This document shows, piece by piece, positions 43,986 to 52,552 of a DNA stretch of 64,000 nucleotides (its first letter is position 1; the number at the start of each line of letters is the position of its first letter). The position numbers and the translations under genes are program-made. Under the pieces are notes generated by a model. It saw only the letters and a program-made list of their open reading frames with translations. It was not told where the DNA came from and did not search any database. This DNA is from Paenibacillus sp. FSL R7-0204. GTDB taxonomy: Bacteria; Bacillota; Bacilli; Paenibacillales; Paenibacillaceae. The DNA is taken from contig NZ_JBBOCA010000001.1 of NCBI RefSeq assembly GCF_038002225.1, forward strand, positions 6,262,001 through 6,326,000, given 5' to 3'.

Positions 43986-44696
43986 TTAGAGCGGGAGCTC
44001 ACCGAACTCCTTATAATTCGTGAAAATATAGCTCGGCTTATGGTCCGTCCCTGGCTTACGCCCGCGCGGATTGTACCAGCAGACCCGCCAGCCTGCCGTA
44101 AGCGCCCCGACCACATCGTTGGTCCAGGTATCGCCTACATAGAGGCTGTTCTCCGGCGTCGTTCCCGTCACCCGGTTAACATGAGCGAAAATGGCCGGGT
44201 CCGGCTTCGCCAGACCGACCGCATCCGAGATGAAGATCATTTCCGGCGGAATGATCCGGTCGATCCCCAGCCCGCGCAGCTTGCCCATCTGGTGCTCCTG
44301 CGGCCCGTTCGTGATAATGCCAACCGGGTGGCCTTGGCTAATGAACCGCTGCAATTGCTCCGCTACGCCTTCGATCATCTCAATCGTATACTGGCGGGCA
44401 ATATAGGAGGCCTGTATCTGCACAGCCTGCTCCCCGGAGAGCGGCAAGCCAAATTCGGCAAAAGCCAGCTCCAGCCGCATTACCCGCGTCTCCTCCAGCC
44501 CCATCTCCCCGCGCAGATACTTCGGCCACAGCAAATCACTATGATGTCTTACCGTGTAGAACAGCTCTGCGTAATCCAGCTTGTCCTCCTCAGGGGACAG
44601 CACCTCACGTACGGCTTCCCGGAAGGGAACCAGGTGGTCATACAGCGTATCATCCAGATCAAAAAACACAGCCAGCTTACCGTTTGTCTCCGTCAC
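43986..44696 (-). CDS. HAD-superfamily hydrolase (YjjG-like)
   Basis: Probable phosphatase of nucleotides or sugar phosphates. The 236-residue protein has HAD motif I FFDLDDTLYDHL (about residues 11-22), a helical cap, motif II GIITNGPQEHQ and motif III/IV GLAKPDPAIF and YVGDTWTNDVVGALTAGW. It starts with GTG at 44696, 7 nt after AGGAG. First-to-last in a minus-strand run phosphodiesterase-GNAT-HAD with gaps of 12-21 nt, a likely operon. Confidence 0.87.
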   Translation of the reverse strand: MTETNGKLAVFFDLDDTLYDHLVPFREAVREVLSPEEDKLDYAELFYTVRHHSDLLWPKYLRGEMGLEETRVMRLELAFAEFGLPLSGEQAVQIQASYIARQYTIEMIEGVAEQLQRFISQGHPVGIITNGPQEHQMGKLRGLGIDRIIPPEMIFISDAVGLAKPDPAIFAHVNRVTGTTPENSLYVGDTWTNDVVGALTAGWRVCWYNPRGRKPGTDHKPSYIFTNYKEFGELPL

Positions 44697-44717
44697 ACTA
44701 ACTCTCCTAACCCTGCC

Positions 44718-45179
44718 TTAGAAATATAAATAATAATTATAAAAGCTCTCGTCCCGCACGTATCCATGGGCTTCATATAAACGCTGGGCGCCTGTGTTGT
44801 CCATCATGGTGGACAGCGTCAGCCCTTTGGCTCCTGTCCCCTGGGCGAAGCCCTTCACGCCTTCAAGCAGTAATGAGCCCAGTCCCTGTCCCCGCTGCTC
44901 CTGCGTCACGAACAGATCATTCAGAATCCATACCGGCTGGAGCGTGACAGAAGAGAACGAAGGATATAACTGCGCCAATCCATGAACCTGCCTGTCTTCA
45001 CCCTCACCGGCGACCGCCATGAAGACAACCGATTCCTCATGGTGCAGTCTTGCCGTCAGAAATTCCCTGGCAGCTTCCAGGTCAGCGGCTTGGCCGTAAA
45101 AACTGCGGTATTCATCAAATACCGGTGCAAGCTCCTCCACATCCTCAAGGCCCGCCCGTTCAAAGCGAAAATTCAGCAA
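44718..45179 (-). CDS. GNAT family N-acetyltransferase
   Basis: 153-residue acetyltransferase of unknown substrate. Motif A is WILNDLFVTQEQRGQGLGSLLL (about residues 84-105; Q-R-G-Q-G-L-G), followed by LTLSTMMDNTGAQRLYEAHG. The start is TTG at 45179, 7 nt after GGGGG; no ATG is available at the conserved N-terminus (LNFRFERAGLEDVEELAPVF). Middle gene of the phosphodiesterase-GNAT-HAD run. Confidence 0.85.
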   Translation of the reverse strand: MLNFRFERAGLEDVEELAPVFDEYRSFYGQAADLEAAREFLTARLHHEESVVFMAVAGEGEDRQVHGLAQLYPSFSSVTLQPVWILNDLFVTQEQRGQGLGSLLLEGVKGFAQGTGAKGLTLSTMMDNTGAQRLYEAHGYVRDESFYNYYLYF

Positions 45180-45191
45180 AGGTACGCCCCC

Positions 45192-45698
45192 TTATTCCCT
45201 GGAATCGTAAAAGACATGACGGGCGGTAATTGTACCGTCCTCAATATCCATCAGACCGAACGAATACTGCTTCTCCCGGCGTTTGTCCGTAGGCGAGCCC
45301 GGATTGAACAGCAGAATCCCGTTCTCGCGGCGCATCAGCGGCTGGTGAGAATGGCCGAAGAGGATGCAGTCCACCTTCTGGCCTTCAAAGGCCAGCAGCG
45401 CATTCCCATCCGTTCCCTTGCGGGAATACGGTGCGTGTCCGTGAATCATTCCGATGCGCATGCCCTCTAGCGTAAGAATCTTACTCTCCCCGAAGCGCTC
45501 AATAATCTCATAGCCATCGTTGTTCCCGGCAATCCCCTCTACCGGGGCAAGCTCGGCCAGCAGTTCATAAATCTCCGGCGACACCCAATCGCCCAGATGC
45601 AGAATGATATCTACCTGGCTGAATTCCTTGATAAGCACGGATGGAAGCCCCTTGGCCCTGCTTGAGAGATGGGTATCCGAGACCACTCCAATCTTCAT
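45192..45698 (-). CDS. metallophosphoesterase, YfcE/YsnB type
   Basis: Calcineurin-like phosphodiesterase of 168 residues. Metal motifs in order: VVSDTHL (D-x-H), LHLGDW (G-D), IAGNNDG (G-N-N-D), MIHGHAP and LFGHSHQP (G-H-x-H), then NPGSPTDKR. Matches the YfcE family. Natural substrate unknown. The ATG at 45698 is 9 nt after AGGAGG; one two codons earlier is only 3 nt away. It heads the short operon. Confidence 0.9.
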   Translation of the reverse strand: MKIGVVSDTHLSSRAKGLPSVLIKEFSQVDIILHLGDWVSPEIYELLAELAPVEGIAGNNDGYEIIERFGESKILTLEGMRIGMIHGHAPYSRKGTDGNALLAFEGQKVDCILFGHSHQPLMRRENGILLFNPGSPTDKRREKQYSFGLMDIEDGTITARHVFYDSRE

Positions 45699-45875
45699 CT
45701 GCATTCTCCTCCTTATTCAAAATGGCTAAGAAGCGCGATAACTGCGGTTCCCAGCCATTTTTATGTTCAAATCCAAGTTTACGTTCTATCATTGTACGAT
45801 GCTCTGAAGCGGGAATGCAAATTGAAGCTGCAGATCACCGTCCTCTGATCCTTCAGCCATTTTCCATCACAATCC

Positions 45876-47084
45876 TCACTCCGTCCAGTTCCACAGCCGT
45901 ACTTCCCCCACCTGGAGGTGACTCACCCATGAAGCCTCACGCAGCTTCAGCAGCTCCTTGACCGGCCCGGTGACAACGGCTCCATAGAGCTTCACTCCGT
46001 TCTGCTCCAGATAGGCTACGGAGGCATCTAACTGATTGATATACACCGCTCTGCCAGCGAGTGTCTGATGCTGCTGCAGCAGCTTAAGGGTCTTGATGAA
46101 ATTGGCATCCCGCACGGCTCCGCTACCATATGCCTCAATTGAAGGCGACACGCTGCTGTAAGAGGAGGTGGAGCTGAACCAGCCTGTTTTTTCCTTGGTG
46201 ACCGCGGATTTCTTCATATCATCAGCGTGCCACATAGGCTGATAGGGGAATCCAAGCGGATATATGACCACATCATCACGAATCCCGGTTCCGGTATCGG
46301 CACCGAACCAGACAGGCTGAAGGTTCAGCGGCTCCAGTTGTTTCAGCAGCTCATCTGTGGTATATAAATGGCCGAGTGACAGATATGCCTCGGCAACCGT
46401 ACCTTCAGGAAGCTTCGCAAGCCTCTTCCACTGATTATTATCATCCCCTCCCCCGGCAGTCCCCTCCGCAGACGGATAATAGAACACTTTTCCAGACCCG
46501 TTCCGCTCATCCATCCAATTAAACTTACCAATATTGGCCAGTCCGAGATGGAGATCCTGGGTATAGCTGCCCACCTGTATGCTCTCGCCGCCCACCTGCT
46601 TCAGCAAATTCCCTGATAACTCCAGCCGGAAAAAATAATGCGCAGCCGATGACAGCCGTACCGTAGTGTTGGGACGGGTAACAGCAACCGCTGATTCTAC
46701 CACATCACGGTAAGTGTCACCACGCTCTCCGGTGCTGTAAAAGACTGCTGTAATAATGCTGCTGATGACCGTAAATAGCAGAAACATCGAAAATACAGTT
46801 AACGTGTTGCTGATCCGTGCCTTCCATTTGCCCCGGCGAATAATGGACTTCTCTCTTCGCTTCTTCTTCGCCTTCTTCAACCCTGGAGCTGCGCTTCCTT
46901 GCCCATCCGTCTTGGTCCAACTCCCGGTGGCCGGCCCGTCCTGCTCCTCCCGTTCCATCTGCTCCTCCAGATACAGCTGATACGCCTCAAGCTTCGCAAG
47001 CTCACTCTCCAGCTCCTCATGCTCTTCCTCCGGGAGCGTGCCCTCACTGTACCGGCGCAGCTTCTCTTTGAATTCCTCACTCAT
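45876..47084 (-). CDS. membrane anti-sigma factor (Sigma_reg type)
   Basis: Probable anti-sigma factor for the ECF sigma encoded just upstream. The 402-residue protein has an acidic helical cytosolic part (MSEEFKEKLRRYSEGTLPEE..., about residues 1-60), a basic stretch (KKAKKKRREKS), one membrane helix (about 95-117) and a large external domain of some 280 residues. This matches sigma-factor-regulator proteins such as YhdL. The ATG at 47084 is 7 nt after GGAGG and overlaps the sigma gene by 8 nt, so the pair is made together. What signal the external domain senses is unknown. Confidence 0.82.
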   Translation of the reverse strand: MSEEFKEKLRRYSEGTLPEEEHEELESELAKLEAYQLYLEEQMEREEQDGPATGSWTKTDGQGSAAPGLKKAKKKRREKSIIRRGKWKARISNTLTVFSMFLLFTVISSIITAVFYSTGERGDTYRDVVESAVAVTRPNTTVRLSSAAHYFFRLELSGNLLKQVGGESIQVGSYTQDLHLGLANIGKFNWMDERNGSGKVFYYPSAEGTAGGGDDNNQWKRLAKLPEGTVAEAYLSLGHLYTTDELLKQLEPLNLQPVWFGADTGTGIRDDVVIYPLGFPYQPMWHADDMKKSAVTKEKTGWFSSTSSYSSVSPSIEAYGSGAVRDANFIKTLKLLQQHQTLAGRAVYINQLDASVAYLEQNGVKLYGAVVTGPVKELLKLREASWVSHLQVGEVRLWNWTE

Positions 47085-47580
47085 GCTCATTCCTCCTCCG
47101 ATCCGCCTCACGCAGCTTCTGCCTGGCGCGGAATACGAGTATCTTGTATTGGGACAAGCCCACCCCCATAATGTCAGCGGCTTCCTTATAGCTCAGTCCG
47201 TGTACATCGTGCAGCAGCAGGGCATGACGCTGCCCCTCCGGCAACTGGCTGAGCGCCCGCGCGGCTTCCTCCCAGCGTTCCTGCTTCAGCAGAGTGCCTT
47301 CCGTCGTCTCCGGGTGGGGCAGACTGCTGAAATAAGTGCCTTCCTTTGCCTCACTCCGCTTCTCTTTGCGCGTATAATCCACGAATGCATTATATGCGAC
47401 CCGGAACAGCCACGGCTTAATCCGCTCCTCCCGGCAATCCTCCAGATACAGATACGCCCGGTAAAAGGTATCCTGCATCAAATCTTCAGCCGCATGATGG
47501 TCCTGGCAGAGGGAGCGCAGATAACGGTAGATGTCAGCAACATATTGTTCATATAGTTCATCCAGCGAATTCGGCTCCAT
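47077..47580 (-). CDS. ECF RNA polymerase sigma factor
   Basis: Extracytoplasmic-function sigma factor, 167 residues. Region 2 includes DIYRYLRSLCQDHHAAEDLM with QDTFYRAYLYLED (-10 recognition); region 4 includes LSQLPEGQRHALLLHDVHGL and SYKEAADIMGVGLSQYKILV (-35 recognition HTH). The start at 47580 is favoured over the longer frame because an ECF-type promoter (47600-47627) overlaps that extension. Coupled to its anti-sigma gene by an 8-nt overlap. The target regulon cannot be seen here beyond its own promoter. Confidence 0.9.
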   Translation of the reverse strand: MEPNSLDELYEQYVADIYRYLRSLCQDHHAAEDLMQDTFYRAYLYLEDCREERIKPWLFRVAYNAFVDYTRKEKRSEAKEGTYFSSLPHPETTEGTLLKQERWEEAARALSQLPEGQRHALLLHDVHGLSYKEAADIMGVGLSQYKILVFRARQKLREADRRRNEHE

Positions 47581-47599
47581 CTCCTCCCCCCTTACTCCA

Positions 47600-47627
47600 T
47601 CCACGTATGAGAATGCGAAAAGTTACA
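47600..47627 (-). promoter_or_regulatory. ECF-type autoregulatory promoter
   Basis: TGTAAC (47622-47627), 16-nt spacer, CGTGGA (47600-47605) on the minus strand, the AAC-N16-CGT pattern of ECF sigma promoters. The transcript would start about 12 nt before the sigma-factor ATG. Confidence 0.65.
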
Positions 47628-47965
47628 TTCCAGCACAAAATTTCCTGAAATCATCCATTTTGCCCGCAAGCAAAGTCCTTCTTCCCCGGAGGGGGCAGTG
47701 GTGCAGAATCCGCTAGGTTGCAATGGGCCGAGGGGCGATGTGCGGGGGCGAGCGACCCCTTCCACTCCCGTTGCGGACTGGAGATCTCTTATTTGGCCGG
47801 AACACAGCATTTCGCATGTCTGGCGGACTCAGATGCCATTAAGTCCCTTCTCCGGCCTCCTTTTACGCTCCACAATACAATATAGGGACTCCTGTGGGAT
47901 TAGAATTGAAAGTAGACGACAGTTAACGGACGGAGGGATAATAAGGGCAACGGAGGTGCATCCCT

Positions 47966-48283
47966 ATGGGAGAAAAACGACAACGGTACAACGAAGAATA
48001 TAAGAAGCAAACGGTAAAGTTCATTCAAGAGCAGACGAAGAGCATAGGGGACATCGCGCAAGAGCTGGACATTCCGAAAAGTACGCTGCACCAGTGGATG
48101 GGGAAATACCGGGAGCTAAAGAATGAACCGGTAGCCAGTATGGATCGGGTACGGGAACTCGAAGCCGAGCTCCAAGAGATGCGCCGTCAGCTCCAAGAGA
48201 AAGACAGTCGACTTGCCGATACAGAGGAAGAATTGGCAATCGTAAAAAAAGCAGTGCACATCTTCAGCAAACCAAGGAATTAA
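47966..48283 (+). CDS. IS3-family transposase OrfA
   Basis: 105-residue DNA-binding protein of the element. The N-terminal helix-turn-helix is IGDIAQELDIPKSTLHQWMG (about residues 27-46), followed by a leucine-rich coiled coil (residues 58-92) that mediates multimerisation. Near its end the run A-AAA-AAA (48244-48250) allows a -1 shift into the orfB frame, giving the OrfAB transposase. Strong ribosome site (GGAGG, further upstream than usual). Confidence 0.9.
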   Translation: MGEKRQRYNEEYKKQTVKFIQEQTKSIGDIAQELDIPKSTLHQWMGKYRELKNEPVASMDRVRELEAELQEMRRQLQEKDSRLADTEEELAIVKKAVHIFSKPRN

Positions 48284-48294
48284 GATTCCAGTTT

Positions 48295-49158
48295 ATGAAG
48301 GACCATCGCTCCGCATTTCGCTTGGAGAAGATGTGCAGTACCCTACAGGTATCCAGGAGCGGATATTACAAGTGGCTGAACGCCAAAGCCAGTGTGCAAG
48401 CCCTCCGCAAGGCTGCTGTTATGGAGCGAATCCGGTACCATTTTGACGACCATCAAAAACGGTATGGAAGTCCGAAGATCACCCGCCTGCTGCATCAGGA
48501 AGGCTATACGGTCACGGAACGCACAGTGAGTGTGTACATGCGAGAAATGAAGCTCCGCTCTATTGTATCTAAGCCATACCGAGTGCAGACGACCGATTCC
48601 AAGCATAATAATCCCATTGCACCAAACACACTGAACCAAGAGTTTAAGGTGCTTAAGCCCAATACCGTATGGGTCACCGACATCACGTATATCCCTTGTC
48701 GTGGAGGTCGCTTATACCTAGCTAGCGTCATGGATCTATGCACGCGAGAAATTGTAGGGTGGCGGCTGTATAACCATATGGAGACGAGCCTGGTCTTAGA
48801 CGCGCTGCAGGCGGCGTACACGGCGAAGCGACCCGGCGAGGGCCTACTGCACCACTCTGACCGAGGGTCTCAATATACCTCAAAAGAATATGTCGACCAA
48901 CTAAAGACATACCACATGAAATCCAGCATGAGCCGTAAAGGAAACTGTTACGATAACGCCTGCATTGAGTCTTGGCACAGTATTTTAAAGAAAGAGCTCA
49001 TCTACTGTAATCCGCGCTTCAAAAACCCGGAACAGGCATATGATGCTATTTTCCAATACATTGAGTTCTATTACAATCGCAAGCGAATGCACAGCTCACT
49101 GGGGTATCTTTCCCCCGCCCGCTTTGCTAAGCAATTCACTAAAAAATCCGTTGCGTAA
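48295..49158 (+). CDS. IS3-family transposase OrfB (DDE integrase)
   Basis: Catalytic part of the transposase; 287 residues as an independent ORF, or the C-terminal part of OrfAB after a -1 shift. It has the HTH_21 segment FDDHQKRYGSPKITRLLHQE and the rve integrase core: WVTDITYIP (first D), HHSDRGSQYTS (second D) and the final E in CYDNACIESWHSILKKEL, then K/R seven residues on. The frame is open upstream of the ATG back to the slippery site. Confidence 0.93.
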   Translation: MKDHRSAFRLEKMCSTLQVSRSGYYKWLNAKASVQALRKAAVMERIRYHFDDHQKRYGSPKITRLLHQEGYTVTERTVSVYMREMKLRSIVSKPYRVQTTDSKHNNPIAPNTLNQEFKVLKPNTVWVTDITYIPCRGGRLYLASVMDLCTREIVGWRLYNHMETSLVLDALQAAYTAKRPGEGLLHHSDRGSQYTSKEYVDQLKTYHMKSSMSRKGNCYDNACIESWHSILKKELIYCNPRFKNPEQAYDAIFQYIEFYYNRKRMHSSLGYLSPARFAKQFTKKSVA

Positions 49159-49187
49159 CAGTCTACTTTCTTGACAGAAGTCCACTG

Positions 49188-49422
49188 AGTCCGTTACGAG
49201 CAGAAAAGGCATCTTTTTCGCCAAATAACGTCCTCTGTGTCCGCATAACTCCCCAGATAACCCCGAAACCTCTAAATTATAAACACCGAAGCCCAGCAGC
49301 CAGTAACGGCGGCAGAGCTCAAATCCAGCACAAAGGGAGCCTCCCGGCCCCCTGTATGCTAACTCTGGCGATTCATTCCCCAGCCTCATTCGCGCTGGCA
49401 GCCTGCTCTCCACGTATCTTGT
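49188..49422. other. non-coding flank between the IS and the AAA ATPase gene
   Basis: No gene or clear signal apart from the right half of the split palindromic element (to 49244). Confidence 0.5.
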
Positions 49423-50709
49423 TCAATAAAAGCCGATGCTGGACGAAGCGTCCTTCATCCATTCCCGTTTGCGGCCCTTGTCCAGCTCGCCGCGCATGCC
49501 GCGCACAAGAAGCTCCACATCTGCCGTGCCGTTCTCATGCCATTCCAGTGCAGCACTGACATACAGCTCGCCGAGCTGGGTCAGGGAGAAATCCCCGGTC
49601 AGACGCGCAGCAGTGGCTGTGCCTTCCTCACCTGCAAAGGCAGAGAAGCCGCGCAGCTGCAGATATTCAAGGCGCAGCGCCTCGCTTGGCATCTTGATCT
49701 CATAGGCCCGGTCGAAGCGCCCGGCGCGGTTCATGAGACCCGGGTCGATTTTATCCGGATAATTGGTCGTGCCGATCAGGAAGATTCCCTCCTTGGAGGT
49801 GGCCCCGTCCAGCGTGTTCAGGAAGAAGGAGCGCACCTCCTGCGGCATGGAGTCGATATCCTCAATCACGAGCACCATCGGCGCCAGCCGGGCCGCAGCC
49901 TCGAATACCTCATTCACTGATTCGCTGCTCGTATACTCTGTAATCTGCCAATAGAGCACCGGTCCCGGCACGCTTCCGGCAATGGATTTGACCAGCGTGG
50001 TCTTACCGTTGCCCGGATGCCCGTAGAGCAGAATCCCCCGCTTGTACGGGATATCATAGGTTACATAGAAGCTGCGGTCGCTGTCGAAGAACTGGTCGAG
50101 CGAGCGGTAGATCTCTTTTTTGATACCGGCATCCAAAATCACCTCTTCACGCCTAACCGCACGCGTAATCGGCTCATCCTCCCGGGAAATCCCGTTGCGC
50201 CGGTCGGTGAACACTGTCACCTTGTTGATATTTTGCTCCCGCTGACGCTTGCGCACATTGCCAAGGAAGAACTGCAATTGCGCGTCCGATGCGGCAAACA
50301 CATAATCCTGAAAGTTAATCCCGTTCTCCTGAAACACCGGAACCCGTGCCAGGGCAATGCCCATCGCCGGATAAGCGAGCACATTATTTCGGACCGACAG
50401 ATGGATATGATACTCCGGCTGCTCCTTCTCATCATCGAACACGAAGGTCCGGTCCTCCAGACGGTCAAAAATCCGCGCCACATGCTCCACACCGGCATTC
50501 CCGCTCTGCACATCGTTCTCCAGCAGCTTCCAGTATTCGCTGTTGGGATCATCGCTGGCATACAGCTCATAACGGACACCGTACCGGGTGTAGAGGGCTT
50601 CAAGGATGCCGTCCACCAGACGGGCGTACACATCGTAGCCTTTGATAATTCCAGCTCTTTCTTCATCATATTCATAGATTACAGCCGGTTTCTTGTTCTC
50701 CTGCTCCAT
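49423..50709 (-). CDS. AAA-family ATPase paired with rtcB
   Basis: 428-residue protein with an unrecognised N-terminal domain (about residues 1-200) and a C-terminal AAA core: Walker [21 protein letters not shown] (about 227-246), Walker [12 protein letters not shown], sensor-1 [20 protein letters not shown] and an arginine-finger-like [13 protein letters not shown]. The core resembles BCS1/FtsH-type remodelling ATPases. It starts 2 nt after the rtcB stop, so the two form one operon. A role in remodelling an RNA-protein complex alongside RtcB, such as damaged ribosomes or tRNA, is an inference from linkage. Confidence 0.85.
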   Translation of the reverse strand: MEQENKKPAVIYEYDEERAGIIKGYDVYARLVDGILEALYTRYGVRYELYASDDPNSEYWKLLENDVQSGNAGVEHVARIFDRLEDRTFVFDDEKEQPEYHIHLSVRNNVLAYPAMGIALARVPVFQENGINFQDYVFAASDAQLQFFLGNVRKRQREQNINKVTVFTDRRNGISREDEPITRAVRREEVILDAGIKKEIYRSLDQFFDSDRSFYVTYDIPYKRGILLYGHPGNGKTTLVKSIAGSVPGPVLYWQITEYTSSESVNEVFEAAARLAPMVLVIEDIDSMPQEVRSFFLNTLDGATSKEGIFLIGTTNYPDKIDPGLMNRAGRFDRAYEIKMPSEALRLEYLQLRGFSAFAGEEGTATAARLTGDFSLTQLGELYVSAALEWHENGTADVELLVRGMRGELDKGRKREWMKDASSSIGFY

Positions 50710-50711
50710 CC

Positions 50712-52172
50712 TTATTTTGTCCCCTTTATCGCTGCGAGCGGCTTGCACTTGGCCACCACGGCAGCCAGGCCGGCGCCCGTAACGCTTTCTATGATCTCAT
50801 CTACATTCTTATAGGCTTGGGGAGATTCGTCAATAATAGATTCCAGGGAATGCTGGTTCACAACAATCTCATCTTCCGTTCCCACCTTCATCGACCGGGA
50901 GAATTCCTGGACACTCACCAGCCGCTTGGTAGCCGAGCGGGAGCGGATACGTCCTGCACCATGGCAGATGGAATAATAATTCTCTTCCCCGCCGGGCTGG
51001 CCGACCATGATATAGGATGCCGTACCCATGGAGCCGGGAATCAGCGCCGGATGTCCGGTCTCCGCATAAGGGCGCGGATTATCCGCATGTTCCGCAGGCA
51101 GAGCGCGGGTGGCTCCTTTGCGGTGGACGAACTTGCTGCCTGAGGAAGTCTTCTCTTCCCAGGCGTAATTGTGCATCAGATCGTAAAGGGTACGCAGCTC
51201 GCACTTCGTGCCGAAGACGTCCCGGAAGCCCTCACGGACTCCATAAGCGATCAGATGACGGTTCACCACCGCATAGTTCAATGCCGAGTACATCAGATTA
51301 ACATAGCGCTGTGCCTGCGGATGCGCCAAAGGCGCATAGATCAGGCGCGGATCAGCGCTGCCCAGCCCCAGCTGGCCCATGACCTTGGCGAACGCCGGGG
51401 TGCAGAACTGATTGACCATGCCGCCCCAGGCCCGTGAGCCGGAGTGGATCATCACGGCAATCTGCCCGTCCTTCAGCCCCCAGGCTTCGGCTACTTCCCG
51501 CTGCTCCTCTGCGATCTCAATCGCCTGAATCTCCACGAAATGGTTGCCGCCGCCAAGAGTTCCGAGCTGGCGGTGGCCCCGGTGCCAGGCCAGGTCAGGC
51601 AGCTCATTCAGAATCTCTTCATCGAAGCCGAGCTTGCTGATCTCCACGTGGGATAGAGCACTTGATTTCTTCGGCGTGTAGCTGTCCGGGATATATTTGT
51701 TCGGCAGGCCGTGCAGTCCCTTGCGTACGATATTCTCCAGACGGATATCACTGTAATGGCCGCGCTGCTGGGCTTCCATCGGCAGATACTTCTCAATGGC
51801 GCGGACCAGCTTGCGGCGCAGCTTCACTTCACGCAGATCATCCATATGCAGGTTGGTTAGATGCACGCGCATCCCGCAGCCGATATCGCTGCCCACAATG
51901 GATGGCGACACATAGCCTGATTCGGCATCCCAGACGGCGGTTGTACCAATGCAGGTTCCGACGCCGACATGCACATCCGGGGTATAGCTCATATACTCGA
52001 TGCCGGGAATCTGCAGATTATTATTAGCCATCTCCAGGACCTTGTAATCCAGCGTGCCGAATAATTGCTCACTGGCGTAGATTTTGAGGTCGCCGCCCGG
52101 AAGGGCCACCTCATGTTTATAGCGGGATATCTCCTCCGCTTGGTACTTCATGCTATTCATATCTATTTTCAT
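50712..52172 (-). CDS. rtcB: RNA-splicing/repair ligase RtcB
   Basis: Mn- and GTP-dependent ligase joining RNA 2',3'-cyclic phosphate or 3'-phosphate ends to 5'-OH ends. 486 residues with the RtcB motifs: [11 protein letters not shown] (metal-binding Cys), [12 protein letters not shown] (metal His), [11 protein letters not shown], and [13 protein letters not shown] with the His that is guanylylated, plus [14 protein letters not shown]. It is longer than E. coli RtcB (408), like many Firmicute homologues. Start at 52172 after GAGAGG. Preceded by a 300-nt leader with two small ORFs and a terminator. Confidence 0.93.
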   Translation of the reverse strand: MKIDMNSMKYQAEEISRYKHEVALPGGDLKIYASEQLFGTLDYKVLEMANNNLQIPGIEYMSYTPDVHVGVGTCIGTTAVWDAESGYVSPSIVGSDIGCGMRVHLTNLHMDDLREVKLRRKLVRAIEKYLPMEAQQRGHYSDIRLENIVRKGLHGLPNKYIPDSYTPKKSSALSHVEISKLGFDEEILNELPDLAWHRGHRQLGTLGGGNHFVEIQAIEIAEEQREVAEAWGLKDGQIAVMIHSGSRAWGGMVNQFCTPAFAKVMGQLGLGSADPRLIYAPLAHPQAQRYVNLMYSALNYAVVNRHLIAYGVREGFRDVFGTKCELRTLYDLMHNYAWEEKTSSGSKFVHRKGATRALPAEHADNPRPYAETGHPALIPGSMGTASYIMVGQPGGEENYYSICHGAGRIRSRSATKRLVSVQEFSRSMKVGTEDEIVVNQHSLESIIDESPQAYKNVDEIIESVTGAGLAAVVAKCKPLAAIKGTK

Positions 52173-52240
52173 TTCCTCTCAGGTTGGGTTTCTGGTTTGG
52201 TTCCATAGGAGTCCAGCAAATTTCGAGTTTCCAGGTACAC

Positions 52241-52277
52241 AAAAAAGAGCCGCAGACCAGTTCTGATCATGCGGCTC
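52241..52277 (-). terminator. attenuator-like terminator upstream of rtcB
   Basis: Minus-strand stem GAGCCGCA/TGCGGCTC with T-run 52241-52246, located between a promoter (52501-52528) and the rtcB start (52172). A further hairpin with GTGC/GCAC and AGCTT/AAGCT stems (52290-52315) precedes it by 12 nt. Since no gene of normal size lies upstream within the transcript, it probably attenuates rtcB transcription. Confidence 0.75.
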
Positions 52278-52319
52278 CCGGCGCGCTAAGTGCAGCTTCC
52301 CGTTGAAGCTTGCACCTGT

Positions 52320-52370
52320 TCAAAGCACACCTGTATTCAGTTCAGACATCAGCAGCAATACCCTGCGCAT
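52320..52370 (-). CDS. putative leader peptide 2 of the rtcB operon (16 codons)
   Basis: MRRVLLLMSELNTGVL. Its ATG shares one base with the stop of leader ORF 1 (TAATG), so translation would be by re-initiation. Its stop is 5 nt before the GTGC hairpin (52290-52315). A ribosome on this ORF would therefore mask that hairpin. Too short for coding statistics; supported by position only. Confidence 0.4.
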   Translation of the reverse strand: MRRVLLLMSELNTGVL

Positions 52371-52462
52371 TATGTCTTCCGGACGAAGGCGATGAGATCA
52401 GATCGTACATATGCGGTTGTCAGGTGATCCTGCTGTCTGTTCCGTTTATTTGTTCCAATCAT
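52370..52462 (-). CDS. putative leader peptide 1 of the rtcB operon (30 codons)
   Basis: Reads MIGTNKRNRQQDHLTTAYVR followed by SDLIAFVRKT; strongly basic start. Preceded by AAGGGAGG at 10 nt and located about 30 nt into the transcript from the promoter at 52501-52528. The stop codon overlaps the start of leader ORF 2. The combination of ribosome site, coupling and downstream terminator suggests ribosome-mediated attenuation rather than a functional product. Confidence 0.55.
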   Translation of the reverse strand: MIGTNKRNRQQDHLTTAYVRSDLIAFVRKT

Positions 52463-52500
52463 GACCCGTCAGCCTCCCTTCTCTAAATGATAAACCCAAT

Positions 52501-52528
52501 AATATATGGCCTTGCAGCAGATTGTCAA
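52501..52528 (-). promoter_or_regulatory. sigma-A promoter of the rtcB leader
   Basis: TTGACA (52523-52528), 16-nt spacer, TATATT (52501-52506) on the minus strand; the transcript would start near 52494, some 320 nt before rtcB. Confidence 0.75.
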
Positions 52529-52552
52529 CCCTGATTCTGGGAAAGAATTATT

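Larger units (their letters stand above)
47895..49184 (+). mobile_element. complete IS3-family insertion sequence, 1290 bp
   Basis: Begins TGGGATTAGAATTGAAAGTAG and ends CTACTTTCTTGACAGAAGTCCA; the imperfect terminal inverted repeats share GAAAGTAGAC and end in TG/CA. A 3-bp direct repeat CTG flanks it (47892-47894 and 49185-49187), the IS3-typical duplication. Two overlapping-phase ORFs (orfA, orfB in frame -1) have a slippery A7 run for programmed frameshifting. All parts look intact. Confidence 0.85.
47823..49244. repeat. palindromic repeat element split by the IS
   Basis: GCGGACTCAGATGCCATTAA at 47823-47842 and the reverse complement of 49225-49244, GCGGACACAGAGGACGTTAT, match at most positions and face each other. 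With the IS and one CTG removed, they bound about 130 bp whose middle is the palindrome GGACTCctGAGTCC. It looks like a small dispersed palindromic element that served as the insertion site. Confidence 0.5.

Noticed and set aside
47698..48003. 101-codon plus-strand frame entering the IS
   Set aside because: Crosses the left end of the IS in a different phase from orfA and has no coding features.
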